Below, in pieces: positions 1 to 10,203 of a stretch of DNA of 64,000 nucleotides. This stretch comes from Kalaharituber pfeilii (lineage: Eukaryota; Ascomycota; Pezizomycetes; Pezizales; Pezizaceae), in assembly GCA_015179045.1 (NCBI GenBank), contig WHUZ01000087.1, positions 1 through 64,000 on the forward strand, read 5' to 3'. Position 1 is the first letter of the stretch. Every line of letters begins with the position of its first letter. Below the pieces are notes generated by a model, which did not search any database, was not told where the DNA came from, and worked only from the letters and a program-made list of their open reading frames with translations. The position numbers and the translations under genes are program-made.

Positions 1-90
1 TACGCCAATGAGAAATGTAATTATGACACTATCGCGCGCCTACTTGCTGAGCGAGCAGCATTGAATGCAGAGGTAAAGTCATGCAGTGAA
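1..90 (+). CDS. possible C-terminal fragment of a protein entering from the left edge
   Basis: Frame 1 is open from the first base to a TAG at 88-90 and reads as 29 residues ending in LLAERAALNAEVKSCSE. The LLxxxAxLNA pattern resembles the end of an ankyrin repeat, but one partial unit is not enough to assign a family. A GTAAAG at 76-81 could instead be an intron donor. The upstream part lies outside the window, so the call is weak. Confidence 0.25.
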
Positions 91-3000
91 TAGCGGCGAA
101 AGTCGCTGCCATACAGTACATAGTAGGAGAAGGACATGGCGGGTGCCATAGTGCGCCACTTGCTCACTAGTATCCAGGGATGCAAATCAAAGTCTACATA
201 TATAGGATAGTAAGTACGGGAAACATCTCCTTAGGAATCCTATTCCTACCGAAGTGCGTTTGCGGAATGCGGGGTCAATGTCTTGTTTTGCACGCGATCA
301 CTGATATCAACCAAAAAAAAAAAAAAAAGTCTTGTTTATTTATTTGTCTGCTTTTCATATAACTGTTGTTTTATTATGCAATGTGCTATTCAATCTTGAT
401 TGCCAATGATCGCTATTTCTGCATTCTTGTGTTTCTAGTAATACTTCGAAGTGAATTTTTTTGAGTATGGCATACTTGAGTTACAGTAGAAGCGAGGGGC
501 ATTTCAGGAGGTACAGTATGCAAAGGCCAGCCACTTGTTCAACGTCGTAAGATTGTCGGGTAGCGGTGCGTGACTTCGGCCTGGATCTCCATTGTAAGAG
601 TGGAGTCTTTGCGAAGCCCCTCTTTCATTCTCCCCGGGGCCCTCCTTGAATACGTCTCCTTGCATGACCCTTCCCAAGCTACCGTACATCCACCCGCCTC
701 CTCACAGTACACCGCTACCACTCCAGCACGTCACCATGAGCACGTAGCTTAGTCCAGGCTGCGGCAAGTCCCCAGTGTATGTCTGGGCAGCAGCTCGATG
801 GGACGGGTACAGTACTGTCGCAAACCCGTCTGGGTGCGGTGGGGGATCTTGGCTTTTCCCGTACCATGGTGAGGGAAGGCCAGAGGGGGAGGTAACTACT
901 AGAAGGGGAAGGGGGTACCGGGAAGGGAAGGGTATTTAATGAGGGGAGAAGAGGGGAGGCCTCAGAGGAAGATCATCATCATTACAAGGTTGAAGGAAGT
1001 GAGATCCATAGACCTCAATCAATTCCAGCTGCTTGCTCCTTCTTCCCTCTAGTCCACTTTCCTCCCCTACAGTACCAGAGCCCACCGTGACACAGCACTC
1101 GTCCCGCGAGAAGCAGCGGAACAAGCGTCCACCAGGTACCGTGTGGCGGCCACACGAAGCCCCTTCCCAAACTAGCCGCGCAGTGTACGCCCGCAAGTGC
1201 TAGCATTAGACTAGCACCCTCGCTCCTAATCTATGTAGTAGTCATGACCCCCGACCGAAGGGAGGGCTCCCTCTGCGCGGCCATGAGGGCCACACGGAGC
1301 CGCAACGTCCCCAGGACCATCCACATGGGCCCTCGTGCGACACGTCTCCTCTGCCATGCTGTCCCATTCCAGACCGCCGCTTTCACGCACAGTACAAACA
1401 GTTAAGTGTATTTGCCAGCCTGAGGGATCCGCACCCTCAGCGCGCTCAAAATCACTGCTCGGGCGCTGTCCAGCATCGACACCCCCGCCATATATCCTCC
1501 CTCCGCGTCTGCCACCATGCGCGCCAGCCAGCGGCACCAGGGCCTCCCGCATCGGCTGCCGTCTCCCGCCAGCAGTCTGCACCAGCTACATCCCCATTCC
1601 GCTTTGCAAAGATATCTAGCCCAACAACCCTGTTGCGAAGCAGTCCCATGGGCGAAGTGGAAAGATGCTGTATGGATTCAAGATACTTTTGTCACAGGGT
1701 AGAGAGTCACCATTCACAGCTAATGACGGTTTCCAATCCTGCCTTCTAACTCCCTTCGGGCGAGGAAGAACAAGGCATCGCCGCACATAGCAGTCAACAT
1801 TGGTTGTATTACCAAGCGCCTTCTTCCCCGGAGAGTGTGGCAATGGTCGGTATCATGGTACCTACGTCCATCGCATACTTTTGCTGACCTAATTCCGCCA
1901 ACAAGGGGAAATATCCTTTTATCTGCTAACGTGAAGTCAAATCACTCAATTTCCCAGGATTCAGCAAGCTCGTACGGTAAGTTGATGCTATAAATGCCGA
2001 ACATGGAGTTAGAGACACTGGGTCTTGGATGGTTACAATCCCTCTTAGCCCATTCGCAGAATTCCAAAACAGTTACTTTCCTGATTCTTGTGTCATAGGA
2101 GGTGTCGGAATGTTTATACACATGCGGCGTCTCTGCAGCGCGCACTTAAGGGTAAACGTTGACCAGTGGTTCAGTGGATTGCATGCAAGGAATTTCCGAT
2201 TCGGATCCCCCATTGTAGCGAATTGGAGCTCGCGAGATTCGGATGTTGCAGAAGTGAGATTTGGAATTTGAAAGTAACAAGGTAGAACGAGCGCAAACTG
2301 CTATATAGTGCTTGCTGTAAGAATACGATGGTGTGTAATTACCCCTGAGGCACTGAAGCGGGTAGGTTGGTACGTGAATACGTTGTCACTTGTGGGACAT
2401 GGATACTGACAGCCAATGAAAACACGCCATCGACTACTTCACTCGTGTAGTTCACAACCGGTGGTTTAGTCACCGGGGCAGACAGCGAATGGTTCTGACC
2501 TGTGGTAAGCAGCATATGCAACACTTAGCAAGAGTTTAATACTACGCAAGTCAAACAATTCAGACGTGGTCACCTTGACTTGCATATGACACTTGGAACA
2601 AAAATGAAAAGGAAAGCTTCCTAGCGGTACTCAAAATTACGTAGGGTATTTTCGACCCGGATATTCCGAATTTCGTAAAATTGAAATTTTGGGAAAATCC
2701 GAACGAAATCGTAATGTCCACACAAATATATTCCGATTTCACATATGAACGTAAGTACTTTATTTGTAATCTGGACTACGGTACTTTATCCGAATTTTAT
2801 CCGTGGAGAACGCAACCAGAGAAAAATTTGGTCCATAGTACGCTGTGGGCAATGGATTGAGGACACATAACTTCGGCATTCAACGGCGAGTTCTCCCAAG
2901 AATGTTTGACATGTCACCCTAAACCCAATCCTTGCAATTACTCTGCAGGGACAAGCTCATCTTGCAGCAAAAGGACACAGTGACAAGACCACGGCCTGAG

Positions 3001-3139
3001 CACACATATTTTTCTTTTGGATAGGCGTTGACACCCTCTAGTACATAGTGCACATCCGATTTTTCCGATGCCAGTTTTTTTTTTTTTGCTAGATTTACAA
3101 TTATGCAGGGTTAGATTAAAATTGCGCAATTGCATCAAT
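91..3139. other. non-coding stretch, nothing recognised
   Basis: About 3 kb with many stop codons in all frames. Open stretches are short, overlap on opposite strands and resemble no protein I know. There is an A15 run near 313 and a short T run near 3076, without the LINE tail motifs seen elsewhere. I see no inverted repeat and no RNA gene. Confidence 0.5.
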
Positions 3140-3148
3140 CGTTGCTAT
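3140..3148 (+). repeat. target-site duplication of the MULE, left copy
   Basis: CGTTGCTAT, matched exactly at 5140-5148 on the other side of the element. Confidence 0.8.
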
Positions 3149-3479
3149 TAGTCTCATGCCAAGACCCTCTAGGCGAGGGTCTTGATTCTTATGTTGGCAA
3201 GGCACTTTTGGTTGCCTAGCAACTAGGTTACCTAGCCAAGTGAATGTTAGAGCTAAGCACACCTACCTAGCCACAGTTTGTCTAGATAGATCTACACACA
3301 TACAAAATACTATTCTCCCACATCCAGAACACAACAATCAACCACCAACCTCTTCATAACTCCTTTACCCTTATAAATCTAACCTGAACTTGAACTCATG
3401 AATTCTAATACACAATATGTAACTTATCTTTATTAGTTGTAATTCATAATGTTTGGCTACATCCTTTACCTATAACTCT

Positions 3480-3833
3480 ATAAGTGCTATTAAGGAAGAG
3501 ATGAAGAGGACTTGGATATGACTAGATCCAAATAATGCTGCATACATGACAGCTATCATAGTTTTACCTGCTCCAGTAGCTACAACACACATGACATCTC
3601 TGCCTCTGGATAGATCCCATGGTATACCAGCTTGCCAATTTTTTTAGCTTGATCTTGTATAGATCCTCCGCTATGCTCTCTGCTTGCTTTACTGTTGTTG
3701 CTCGTCTTTCCCTTTTATTCCGGTCATTATAGTCGATTTTTATGAATAGGTTGTCACTATACGGAGCATCGTTGCTTCGATCTGGACCAAGGACATCTTT
3801 TCCGGAGTTCTCAGGCCTTCGTCGATCATGCAC
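3480..3833 (-). pseudogene. decayed RecQ-type (SF2) helicase fragment inside the MULE
   Basis: On the minus strand a short open frame (from about 3833, ending YKIKLKK) runs into an A7 run at about 3639-3645. After a one-base shift, a second frame carries a clear Walker A motif, VVATGAGKT. It is followed about 25 residues later by LFISSLIALIEL, which matches helicase motif Ia of RecQ enzymes (usual form SPLIALMEDQV). A TAG then interrupts the frame where a Gln would be expected. No later helicase motifs are found before the sequence loses similarity, so this is a 5' fragment with a frameshift and a stop. RecQ enzymes unwind DNA 3' to 5', and RecQ-like genes are also common passengers of fungal transposons and subtelomeres. 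Here it is probably captured cargo or a relic of a larger element. The motif match is direct; the family call follows from the motif spacing. Confidence 0.65.
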
Positions 3834-3967
3834 CCAGCGCTTCTACTCTTTTTAGACTTTCATGCTCCATGGAAGTCTCCAGTTTTTATTTCTCTTTTCT
3901 ACCCCCAAATCCATCTCCTTAGATGATATAAAATCAGCTTTTTGCACTGTTGACAAACTGGCTGGTT

Positions 3968-4081
3968 GTGTCGAAGTACTGCTTGGTTGCGCACTGCTTG
4001 GTTGCGTCGAAGTACTACTTTGCTGCGTCTAAGTACTGCTTTGCTGCGTAGAAGCACTGCTTTGCTGCGTCCAAGCACGGC
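3968..4081 (-). repeat. 21-bp minisatellite block, inverted relative to the one at 4570
   Basis: About five imperfect units of the reverse complement of ACGCAGCAAAGCAGTGCTTG. They are more divergent than the block at 4570-4785, and a conserved unit of one block pairs with the other. The two blocks lie about 0.5 kb apart and could fold into a long hairpin. Confidence 0.8.
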
Positions 4082-4183
4082 TAGGCAACCAGCGGCGGGA
4101 AAAGCAAGCAGTCAATAATGAACCCAGCCATTACTGACTGTCTCATAGATGGACTGGGAAGAGAAGAGATACATATAGATGAG

Positions 4184-4228
4184 TTTTTTTTTTTTTTTTT
4201 TTTATGTCATTAATCGCATACCGCCCTA
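4184..4228 (-). mobile_element. T1 poly(A) mini-retroposon, 45 bp, nested in the MULE
   Basis: A T20 run is followed by the reverse complement of the T1 tail (ATGTCATTAATCGCATACCG). It is bounded by the 10-bp duplication TATAGATGAG at 4174-4183 and 4229-4238. It inserted after the MULE arrived. Confidence 0.8.
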
Positions 4229-4569
4229 TATAGATGAGTGGGGAGAAGAATATGGATTGATATTGGGAGACGAATATGTGGAGATGTTGGAAACTGATGA
4301 GGCCGGCTTGGTTACTAAAGCAAGAAAGCTCAATGGTGGGAATAAGCAAGGCAGATGGGTAGAACAGCATGAGGTACGAGTGTTAAGAAGAGAGGCATAT
4401 ACACTATACAAGAAAAAGAAGGATAAGGTCCGGCCAGTGAGCGTCCTGAAGTCGTTTTCTGCGAGTTGTCTTGTTGCGAGTTGTATTGCGAGGTCTATTG
4501 CGAGGTCTATGGCCAAAACGGCGAGTTATCCTAAGAGTCCGTGTTGTTGAAGAAGATAGGTGCGGTAAG

Positions 4570-4785
4570 ACGCAGCAAAGCAGTGCTTGGACGCAGCAAA
4601 GCAGTGCTTGGACGCAGCAAAGCAGTGCTTGGACGCAGCAAAGCAGTGCTTCGACGCAGCAAAGCAAGACGCAGCAAAGCAGTACTTAGACGCAGCAAAG
4701 CAGTGCTTAGACGCAGCAAAGCAGTGCTTAGACGCAGCAAAGCAGTGCTTAGACGCAGCAAAGTAGTAACTTTGCTGCGGCAGAC
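4570..4785 (+). repeat. 21-bp minisatellite array
   Basis: Ten or so head-to-tail units of ACGCAGCAAAGCAGTGCTTG plus one base. One unit is shortened to 15 bp, and the last is followed by its own inverted end. The array is open in several frames, which explains the repetitive apparent peptides; I do not treat it as coding. Confidence 0.9.
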
Positions 4786-5148
4786 CCCCCCATAGACTGG
4801 CCAAAAGAGTCTCTATAGATGGTTGATGTGGCTCTTCTAGGAGGGTACTCATGTTTTAAAATATTGACAATTAATTAGAAGTGATGTGATGTGATGTGAT
4901 GATTGTTGTGGATGTAGAGGTAGGCACTTGGCTATGTACTTAGATCTAGGGTGGGCTGCATGGATCTATGTGGGCCAAGGTAGCCGCGTTGGCATGGTTA
5001 CTTGTCTACTTAGACGAACTTTGCGTCCCATTTGCAGGAGGGGTGCTTAGATTCAAATTAGCTAACAAAAAAATACATAAGAATCAAGACCCTCGCTGCG
5101 CTCGGCTTTCGCAGCCTAGAGGGTCTTGGCATGAGACTACGTTGCTAT

Positions 5149-5800
5149 GATAATCTGGTTGCCACCGCCCCTTGTTCGGTAACGAACGGTCCCCCACGTG
5201 ACCTGCTTGGTCAGTTTTTTTTTATTCTAGTTAAATTCTAAATATGCAGATTTACAAGAATGCTTTATGCTGTTGAAAATGGAAAATACATGCAACGTTC
5301 AGTCTGATTATAGCACTACCGAATCTCATGCCTTGGTATACTTTCTCTGCCTTCGCTCTGGTTCAGCTCCTGTCAGAGAATAACTAGTAGCATTTCATGT
5401 TGGTGTGCAGGAAGGCGCTATTGCATAGTGATGGTAAGTACTGCATAATGGCTTGACATTCCCGTTTCAAGGTATTGCTGAAACTTGAACCGGTGTGAGA
5501 TAGACAGATAGTATCCACTACTGCCTTGCAATGGACCGGAGCGGCGGAACGAACGTACGACCAAATGCGAGTGCGAGTGCGAAAGCGGGGGTGCGGTGGG
5601 TAGCAAGGATGGCTTGGGCTCTTGGCAGAAGGTCACGTGAGGAAAGTTGTAGAAATTACTATAGAGGGAAGGCATGACCGACAGCGGAAGAGGGATAAAA
5701 GGTGAGGGACAACCTGTACTTAGTTCTAGTTCTTCACCCCACTCTTGGTACGACGATACATGGCCTTGCAACAAATCAAAGAATAGATTATGCTATAGCA
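5149..5800. other. spacer, possibly the leader of the following gag relic
   Basis: No gene is recognised. The segment lies between the MULE and a retrotransposon gag fragment and may contain the decayed 5' LTR or leader of that element, but no LTR pair or primer-binding site could be identified. Confidence 0.3.
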
Positions 5801-6451
5801 ATGTCAGCACCTGCTGCAAGGTTCCCAGAACAGATCATATCCCATGCTGAGGATGTGACATGGGCCTTGGATACGATCAGTAACTTCAAACAAGGCAAAG
5901 ATACAGCTGCAGCATATGTGGATAAAGTACGGAAGCTCCATGGCATTCTGGGAGATACTTTTGCCGATGTACTAGCCCAGAAATTTCTTCATGGAGTTAC
6001 TAACGAAGCTCTTCAAACTGCAATGAGTTTGCATTTGAATAGCCCATTTACATTGGACGATGTGTTGGAATTATTCCTGAAGGGAACTCGGCTGGTGCGG
6101 TGTTCTGGCCCAGCACTGGAACCTCCGGTACTGCCACCACCGAAGTCACAAGAAGAGCTTACTAAAGATCTCCCTGTAGCTGAGGAAAGAATGCTAGAAT
6201 CACATGAATAAATTGCTAGCATGTTTGCAGCCGGGTTGGAGAAACTGGCGCAACGGAACACTATGAGTTATGTATTAGGAGGTCTGGTACCGTTGGGAAG
6301 AGACTATGGTATACAGGGTACGAATGTGATGGCATCATCAGTTCCCATGGCAGCTCCGGTCAATCAGAAGGAAGTTCAATGTATTAGATGTGGAATGAAG
6401 GGACATAAGTCATATCAGTGCCCATATACCCCTTGTCTGAATCCAGTATGA
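5801..6451 (+). pseudogene. retrotransposon gag (capsid-like and CCHC zinc knuckle) with an in-frame stop
   Basis: The best start is ATG at 5801. The frame encodes a capsid-like helical region (…TISNFKQGKDTAAAYVDKV… and …LAQKFLHGV…), a Pro-rich stretch, a TAA at 6209-6211, then continues in the same frame. The second part ends in a CCHC zinc knuckle, CIRCGMKGHKSYQC (Cys-2-Cys-4-His-4-Cys), and stops at 6451. The architecture is that of a Ty3/gypsy- or copia-type Gag, which coats retrotransposon RNA. No protease, reverse transcriptase or integrase follows: the sequence after the knuckle is non-coding and carries a T2 insertion 100 bp downstream. It is either a dead fragment with one nonsense mutation or a Gag-derived gene whose two halves are now separate. 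The coding text around the stop is otherwise undamaged, which is unusual for an old relic. Confidence 0.6.
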
Positions 6452-6556
6452 TAGGTTGGAGTAGAGGTCAATTTTTAAGGTATATACATGCAATAATAGC
6501 TTTAAAGGATACGTACATGAATAAACAAACTATGGATCCTCGAATTCGTCTTCATC

Positions 6557-6656
6557 TATTTTTTTTGTTTTTTTGGGGGGGTGGGGGGGGGGTCATGTAA
6601 CCCCGTCTACAGGCTACCAGCCTATGGCAGGGACCCATATACCCTGGTCAGGTTAA
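6557..6656 (-). mobile_element. T2 (variant b) mini-retroposon, 100 bp
   Basis: A T-rich run and G-rich patch precede the reverse complement of a T2-type tail that contains CATGTAACCCCG and GGCTACCAGCCTATGGCAGG. It is bounded by the 15-bp duplication GAATTCGTCTTCATC at 6542-6556 and 6657-6671. The same tail variant ends the LINE fragment at 59.7 kb. Confidence 0.8.
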
Positions 6657-6671
6657 GAATTCGTCTTCATC

Positions 6672-7990
6672 AAGCTGATCCTAATCGACTGAATCAGGGT
6701 CTTCTGAGTCTGCAAGTTCTGAGTGATAGGCACGTATCAATCAAAATGATCTGATGTCACTTCTTTAGTGTCAGCTATGACGTCTTGCTTGTATCCACGA
6801 ATTCCTGCACTTCAATCTTAAGAGTACTAGAGTGTTCAGTTCTAACGTTGTAACTTAATATTATAATGATTGTGTGTAATATCAACTTTAATAGTATCAA
6901 GAATCGCAGAAACATCTGCCAGAGGGTCCTCGAATGCAAGAAGAGATGGTCTGGTACAGTATGTCGATTATTTGCTTTAGGGCGGCACGCGATTAATGAT
7001 ATTAAAACAAGAAAAAAAAAGACAATTTGCTTTTCAGAAGCAATTTGTGATGGTAGCTGCTGACACGGAATGGTTTCAGGCAGATTGCAGCTCTCGTTGC
7101 TTCAGCTCTGGATGCTGCTAAGCGGAGTGAAATAATTGGTAGTGCTCTGACTCTGTAGGATCCTCGTAGACTCACCTTTTTGCCATTGTGTCAATTGTAG
7201 TGTTGATCTAGAAGCATAGTATTACTCTCAACTACAAATATAGCAAGGGACAGAAGCATGGATAGGATAAACAATACAGTACTATCAATTTGCTGCATCA
7301 GTATACCAAAATGAAAATTTTGTCACTATGCATCATGGTCCTTGCTAGTATTGGCACTATCCAATATGACAGGTCAGGTTTCTAATAATCAGAAACGGGC
7401 CAGAGAAATCGCTATCCATCCAACATAAATAACCTGTCATATTGCATAAATTTTGCCGACCCGACCCCTATCCAATATGACAGATAGACTGTAACTACGC
7501 AGTGTGGTGCCAAGTGTCGAGTGTCAGCGCTACCCCAGGCGGGGGTCAATTTCGCGGGTATCATCTTTTAGTATGAGAACACCAGAAAGGGTGTTGTAAC
7601 TTACATCCAGTTGTGGCATTCTTTCGGAATGCTACGACACCGCCGTGGAATATCATATTCAAAAGTCAAACCAATTCACCGGGAGCAGGGCAAGTTCCCT
7701 CTACTAATTACATTACATGGCTTAACACAGCTATTTATAACACAATGTATTCAGCCAATGCATGCGAGCACAAACTTGAGCTGCAAAAGTCAAATTTGTT
7801 GGTGCCAAAAAACATTATGGAGGAGTTTGTGTTATCTGCTATGTATGCAGTTGAAATTATGCCATGTTTAGTCCGCCAGGGGGTTTCAAATCATGACTCC
7901 ACAGGCAGGTATTGCTTGTACACTCTTCCCAAGTATCATAGCATTATACCTGTGTATAGTGTACTCTACTTTGTATACTGGTATTAGGTA
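6672..7990. other. non-coding stretch with one mini-retroposon and a short palindrome
   Basis: No recognisable gene. CCAATATGACAGGT at about 7370 is inverted at about 7430, and a third partial copy lies at about 7471, so a hairpin is possible. An open frame across 7613-7987 lacks a convincing ATG and resembles nothing known. Confidence 0.4.
6979..7024 (+). mobile_element. T1 mini-retroposon, 46 bp
   Basis: Contains only AGGGCGGCACGCGATTAATG plus an A-rich tail. It is bounded by the 9-bp duplication ATTTGCTTT at 6970-6978 and 7025-7033. Confidence 0.75.
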
Positions 7991-8688
7991 CTGTGTTCTA
8001 CCGGGATATTGCGCACAACCGGGATATTGCGCACTTTCGGAACATGCGAATCTTTGCAGTAGTGGCTGCAATTCATGTGCGAGTATTATGAAACTTTAGG
8101 ATGACGTTTTTAACATATCCTGAAATATATTCTGTGCCTCAGATTGCATCTATCGGAGGACAGCATAGTGTACTATACTGAGATATACCTAATTAGGCAA
8201 TAGGGCACTTCTGTTTATAAAATTAGACACAGACCAGCTAGAGTGTTGATATGCTTAATTATATATCAGCATATGCTCATGATTATATATATCAAGTTTG
8301 GTACTGATATAAGTATTGTAGCAGAAGTACTAACTGAAAATATTTAGAAATAGTAGTAATTCGGTAGTTATAGAAGTAGGCAGGCTAATAGGAGATACAA
8401 TAGGCTTAAATATAAGTAAAAAGAGTTCTTACAGCTAAAGCATATGGTAAAGATTTATTTTTAACAGTTCTAGAACTCTATATAGTAATTGGAGTTGTAA
8501 GGAATAGTATACTATAATTCATATTTTATAAGATATATTATAGTATAAAGTGAATATACTTAGTATATAAGAATATATAATAGATTAAATTACTTATACC
8601 TCCTATACTTTTATTTTTCAAGCTATATACAGATACTAGTTCTTATATCTTTTGAAGATATTAATAATATTCCTATTTTATTCTATAT

Positions 8689-9398
8689 TGTAAAGAACGG
8701 GTCAGGGCCGGTGTCGAGATACAGGGTAGGCAGCGCGTGCCAGGGAGGCAGCGGGTGCCAGGGAGGCAGCGGAGTTCACGGCGGGTAGAGACAGTCGGCG
8801 CTATATGATGTAGAGAGATGTATGCAGAATTACGTACAGCCTGAGTGTGGATACAAGTTGTTACGTGAGGAGCAGAGAGGGACGTGGGGATGAGCCTCCT
8901 TTATGGAGAGCCCAGGAATCTTGGCAGAAGAACCTTCTAGATACAAGAGAATCAAACGAGCCCAGAAACTTGGCAGAAGAACAAACTAGCGCGGGAGAAA
9001 CTTCGAGCTAATGCAGGAGAACATTCTGGACGAATCATGGATGCAAGAGAATATGCAGGAACATACGGGCAGCGACCGGGATGCAAGCGGCTGCTGTGCG
9101 TAAGGACTCGGGGCGGGCGGCGAGGGTCGGAGCTTTCAGGTACTGCCGCTACGCGGCGGCTCGGCAGGAGTTCGGGCTGTGGCAGGGAATATGCAGGAAC
9201 ATACGGGCAGCGACCGGGATGCGAGCGGCTGCTGTGCGTAAGGACTCAGGGCGGGCGGCGAGGGTCGGAGCTTTCAGGTACTGCCGCTACGCGGCGGCTC
9301 GGCAGGAGTTCGGGCTGTGGCAGGGTCTCGGGGCCTCGGGTCTCGCGTGTCACGTGCGGGAGGAGTATTTCGGCCGTGGTGGAGGTTGGTTCGTTACA
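8689..9398 (-). repeat. solo LTR (Ty3/gypsy-like), 710 bp
   Basis: On the minus strand it begins TGTAACGAACC and ends CGTTCTTTACA, so it has TG...CA ends. It is bounded by the 5-bp duplication TATAT at 8684-8688 and 9399-9403. TGTAACG starts are frequent in fungal gypsy LTRs, which suggests the family and orientation. It is GC-rich and inserted in AT-rich sequence. It contains two tandem 138-bp units at 9051-9188 and 9189-9326. No internal retrotransposon sequence remains, as expected after LTR-LTR recombination. Confidence 0.7.
9051..9326 (+). repeat. two tandem 138-bp units within the solo LTR
   Basis: The second unit repeats the first with only a couple of differences, so the duplication is recent relative to the surrounding decay. 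Confidence 0.9.
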
Positions 9399-9403
9399 TA
9401 TAT

Positions 9404-9911
9404 TTTAAGAATTTTTTTACTTTTTCTTATTTCTAAAAAGTTTTAATATTCTTTACATATTATAAATAAATATATAATATATATAAGTATATTGTAGGTT
9501 CTTATATATCTTATATAATAAAATATATACTATATTATATCTAATATAATATAAAATCTAATAAAATATAGTAGTATAGTATTCTCTATACTCTAAATTA
9601 TAATATAAAATCTTATGAGTATTAAAAATAAATCTTTACTATATATTTTAATTATAAGAATAGTTTTTACTTATATTTAAGTCTATTCTACTTCTATTAA
9701 GCTTACTTACTTTTATTACTCTTAAACTACTACTCTTTCTAAATATTTTTAGCTACTACTTCTTTTACAAAACTTATATTAGTACCAAACTTATTATCTA
9801 TAATTTTAGATATATTATAATTAATTTACTTTATTATAACATCTTATATACCTACTATATTAAACTATATACTATATTATATCTTACTAAATATAGATAC
9901 TAGTATCTTAT
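9404..9911. repeat. AT-rich, RIP-like hypermutated repeat copy
   Basis: Between about 9630 and 9830 the sequence aligns with the right arm at about 10590-10800 in the same orientation. Where the arm has C or G, this copy mostly has T or A (for example CCATATG becomes CTATATA). The pattern is biased toward C:G to T:A change, which in ascomycetes is typical of repeat-induced point mutation. Outside the alignment the segment is almost pure A/T. Confidence 0.65.
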
Positions 9912-10203
9912 TGTTACGGGGTACGTTGGGGGTAAGCCGTTTACTAAATAACTAAGTGCAACGTGAAATATAATTAAATATAAGTCACGGAAAATAAAGT
10001 AGTTAAGGTAGTAAGAAAGCTTTATATTTGTTAGGGTTGAGTTCCGGGTCCTTGCCCTTCTTACTCCGGTGGGTCAGGCTTCTATTTATACAAAATGTAG
10101 TTCTTCAAAGCTGTTAACAAATTCAGCTTGAACGGATTCTGGGGATCAAGCCAGACCCTGAAAAAAGCCAAGTGACAGCCTTTCTTTTTGACCAACCCTT
10201 ACA
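9912..10203 (+). repeat. possible LTR of a gypsy-type element
   Basis: It begins TGTTACGGGGTACG, ends CCCTTACA and has the length of an LTR. Downstream, a short open segment reads ILEQQIRELETSNASLYL, which looks like the coiled-coil start of a Gag. No target duplication matches, so the call is tentative. Confidence 0.35.

Larger units (their letters stand above)
3149..5139. mobile_element. Mutator-like (MULE) DNA transposon, non-autonomous, 1,991 bp
   Basis: The ends are inverted repeats starting TAGTCTCATGCCAAGACCCT, at 3149 on the plus strand and at 5139 on the minus strand. Each end contains a palindrome built on AAGACCCTC...GAGGGTCTT. In the right end the palindrome is split by a second small hairpin (GCTGCG...CGCAGC). 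The element is bounded by a perfect 9-bp direct repeat CGTTGCTAT at 3140-3148 and 5140-5148. A 9-bp target duplication with terminal inverted repeats is characteristic of the Mutator superfamily. Inside are a decayed helicase gene fragment, two minisatellite blocks in opposite orientation and a nested poly(A) mini-insertion. No transposase is visible, so the copy looks non-autonomous. The superfamily call rests on duplication length and end structure only. Confidence 0.8.

Noticed and set aside
4404..4852. Long repetitive open frames on both strands across the 21-bp array
   Set aside because: The unit length is a multiple of three, so all frames stay open by construction. No start context or conserved domain is present.
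7613..7987. 124-codon plus-strand frame
   Set aside because: Begins with GTG, runs up to the inverted-repeat element at 7991 and resembles nothing known.
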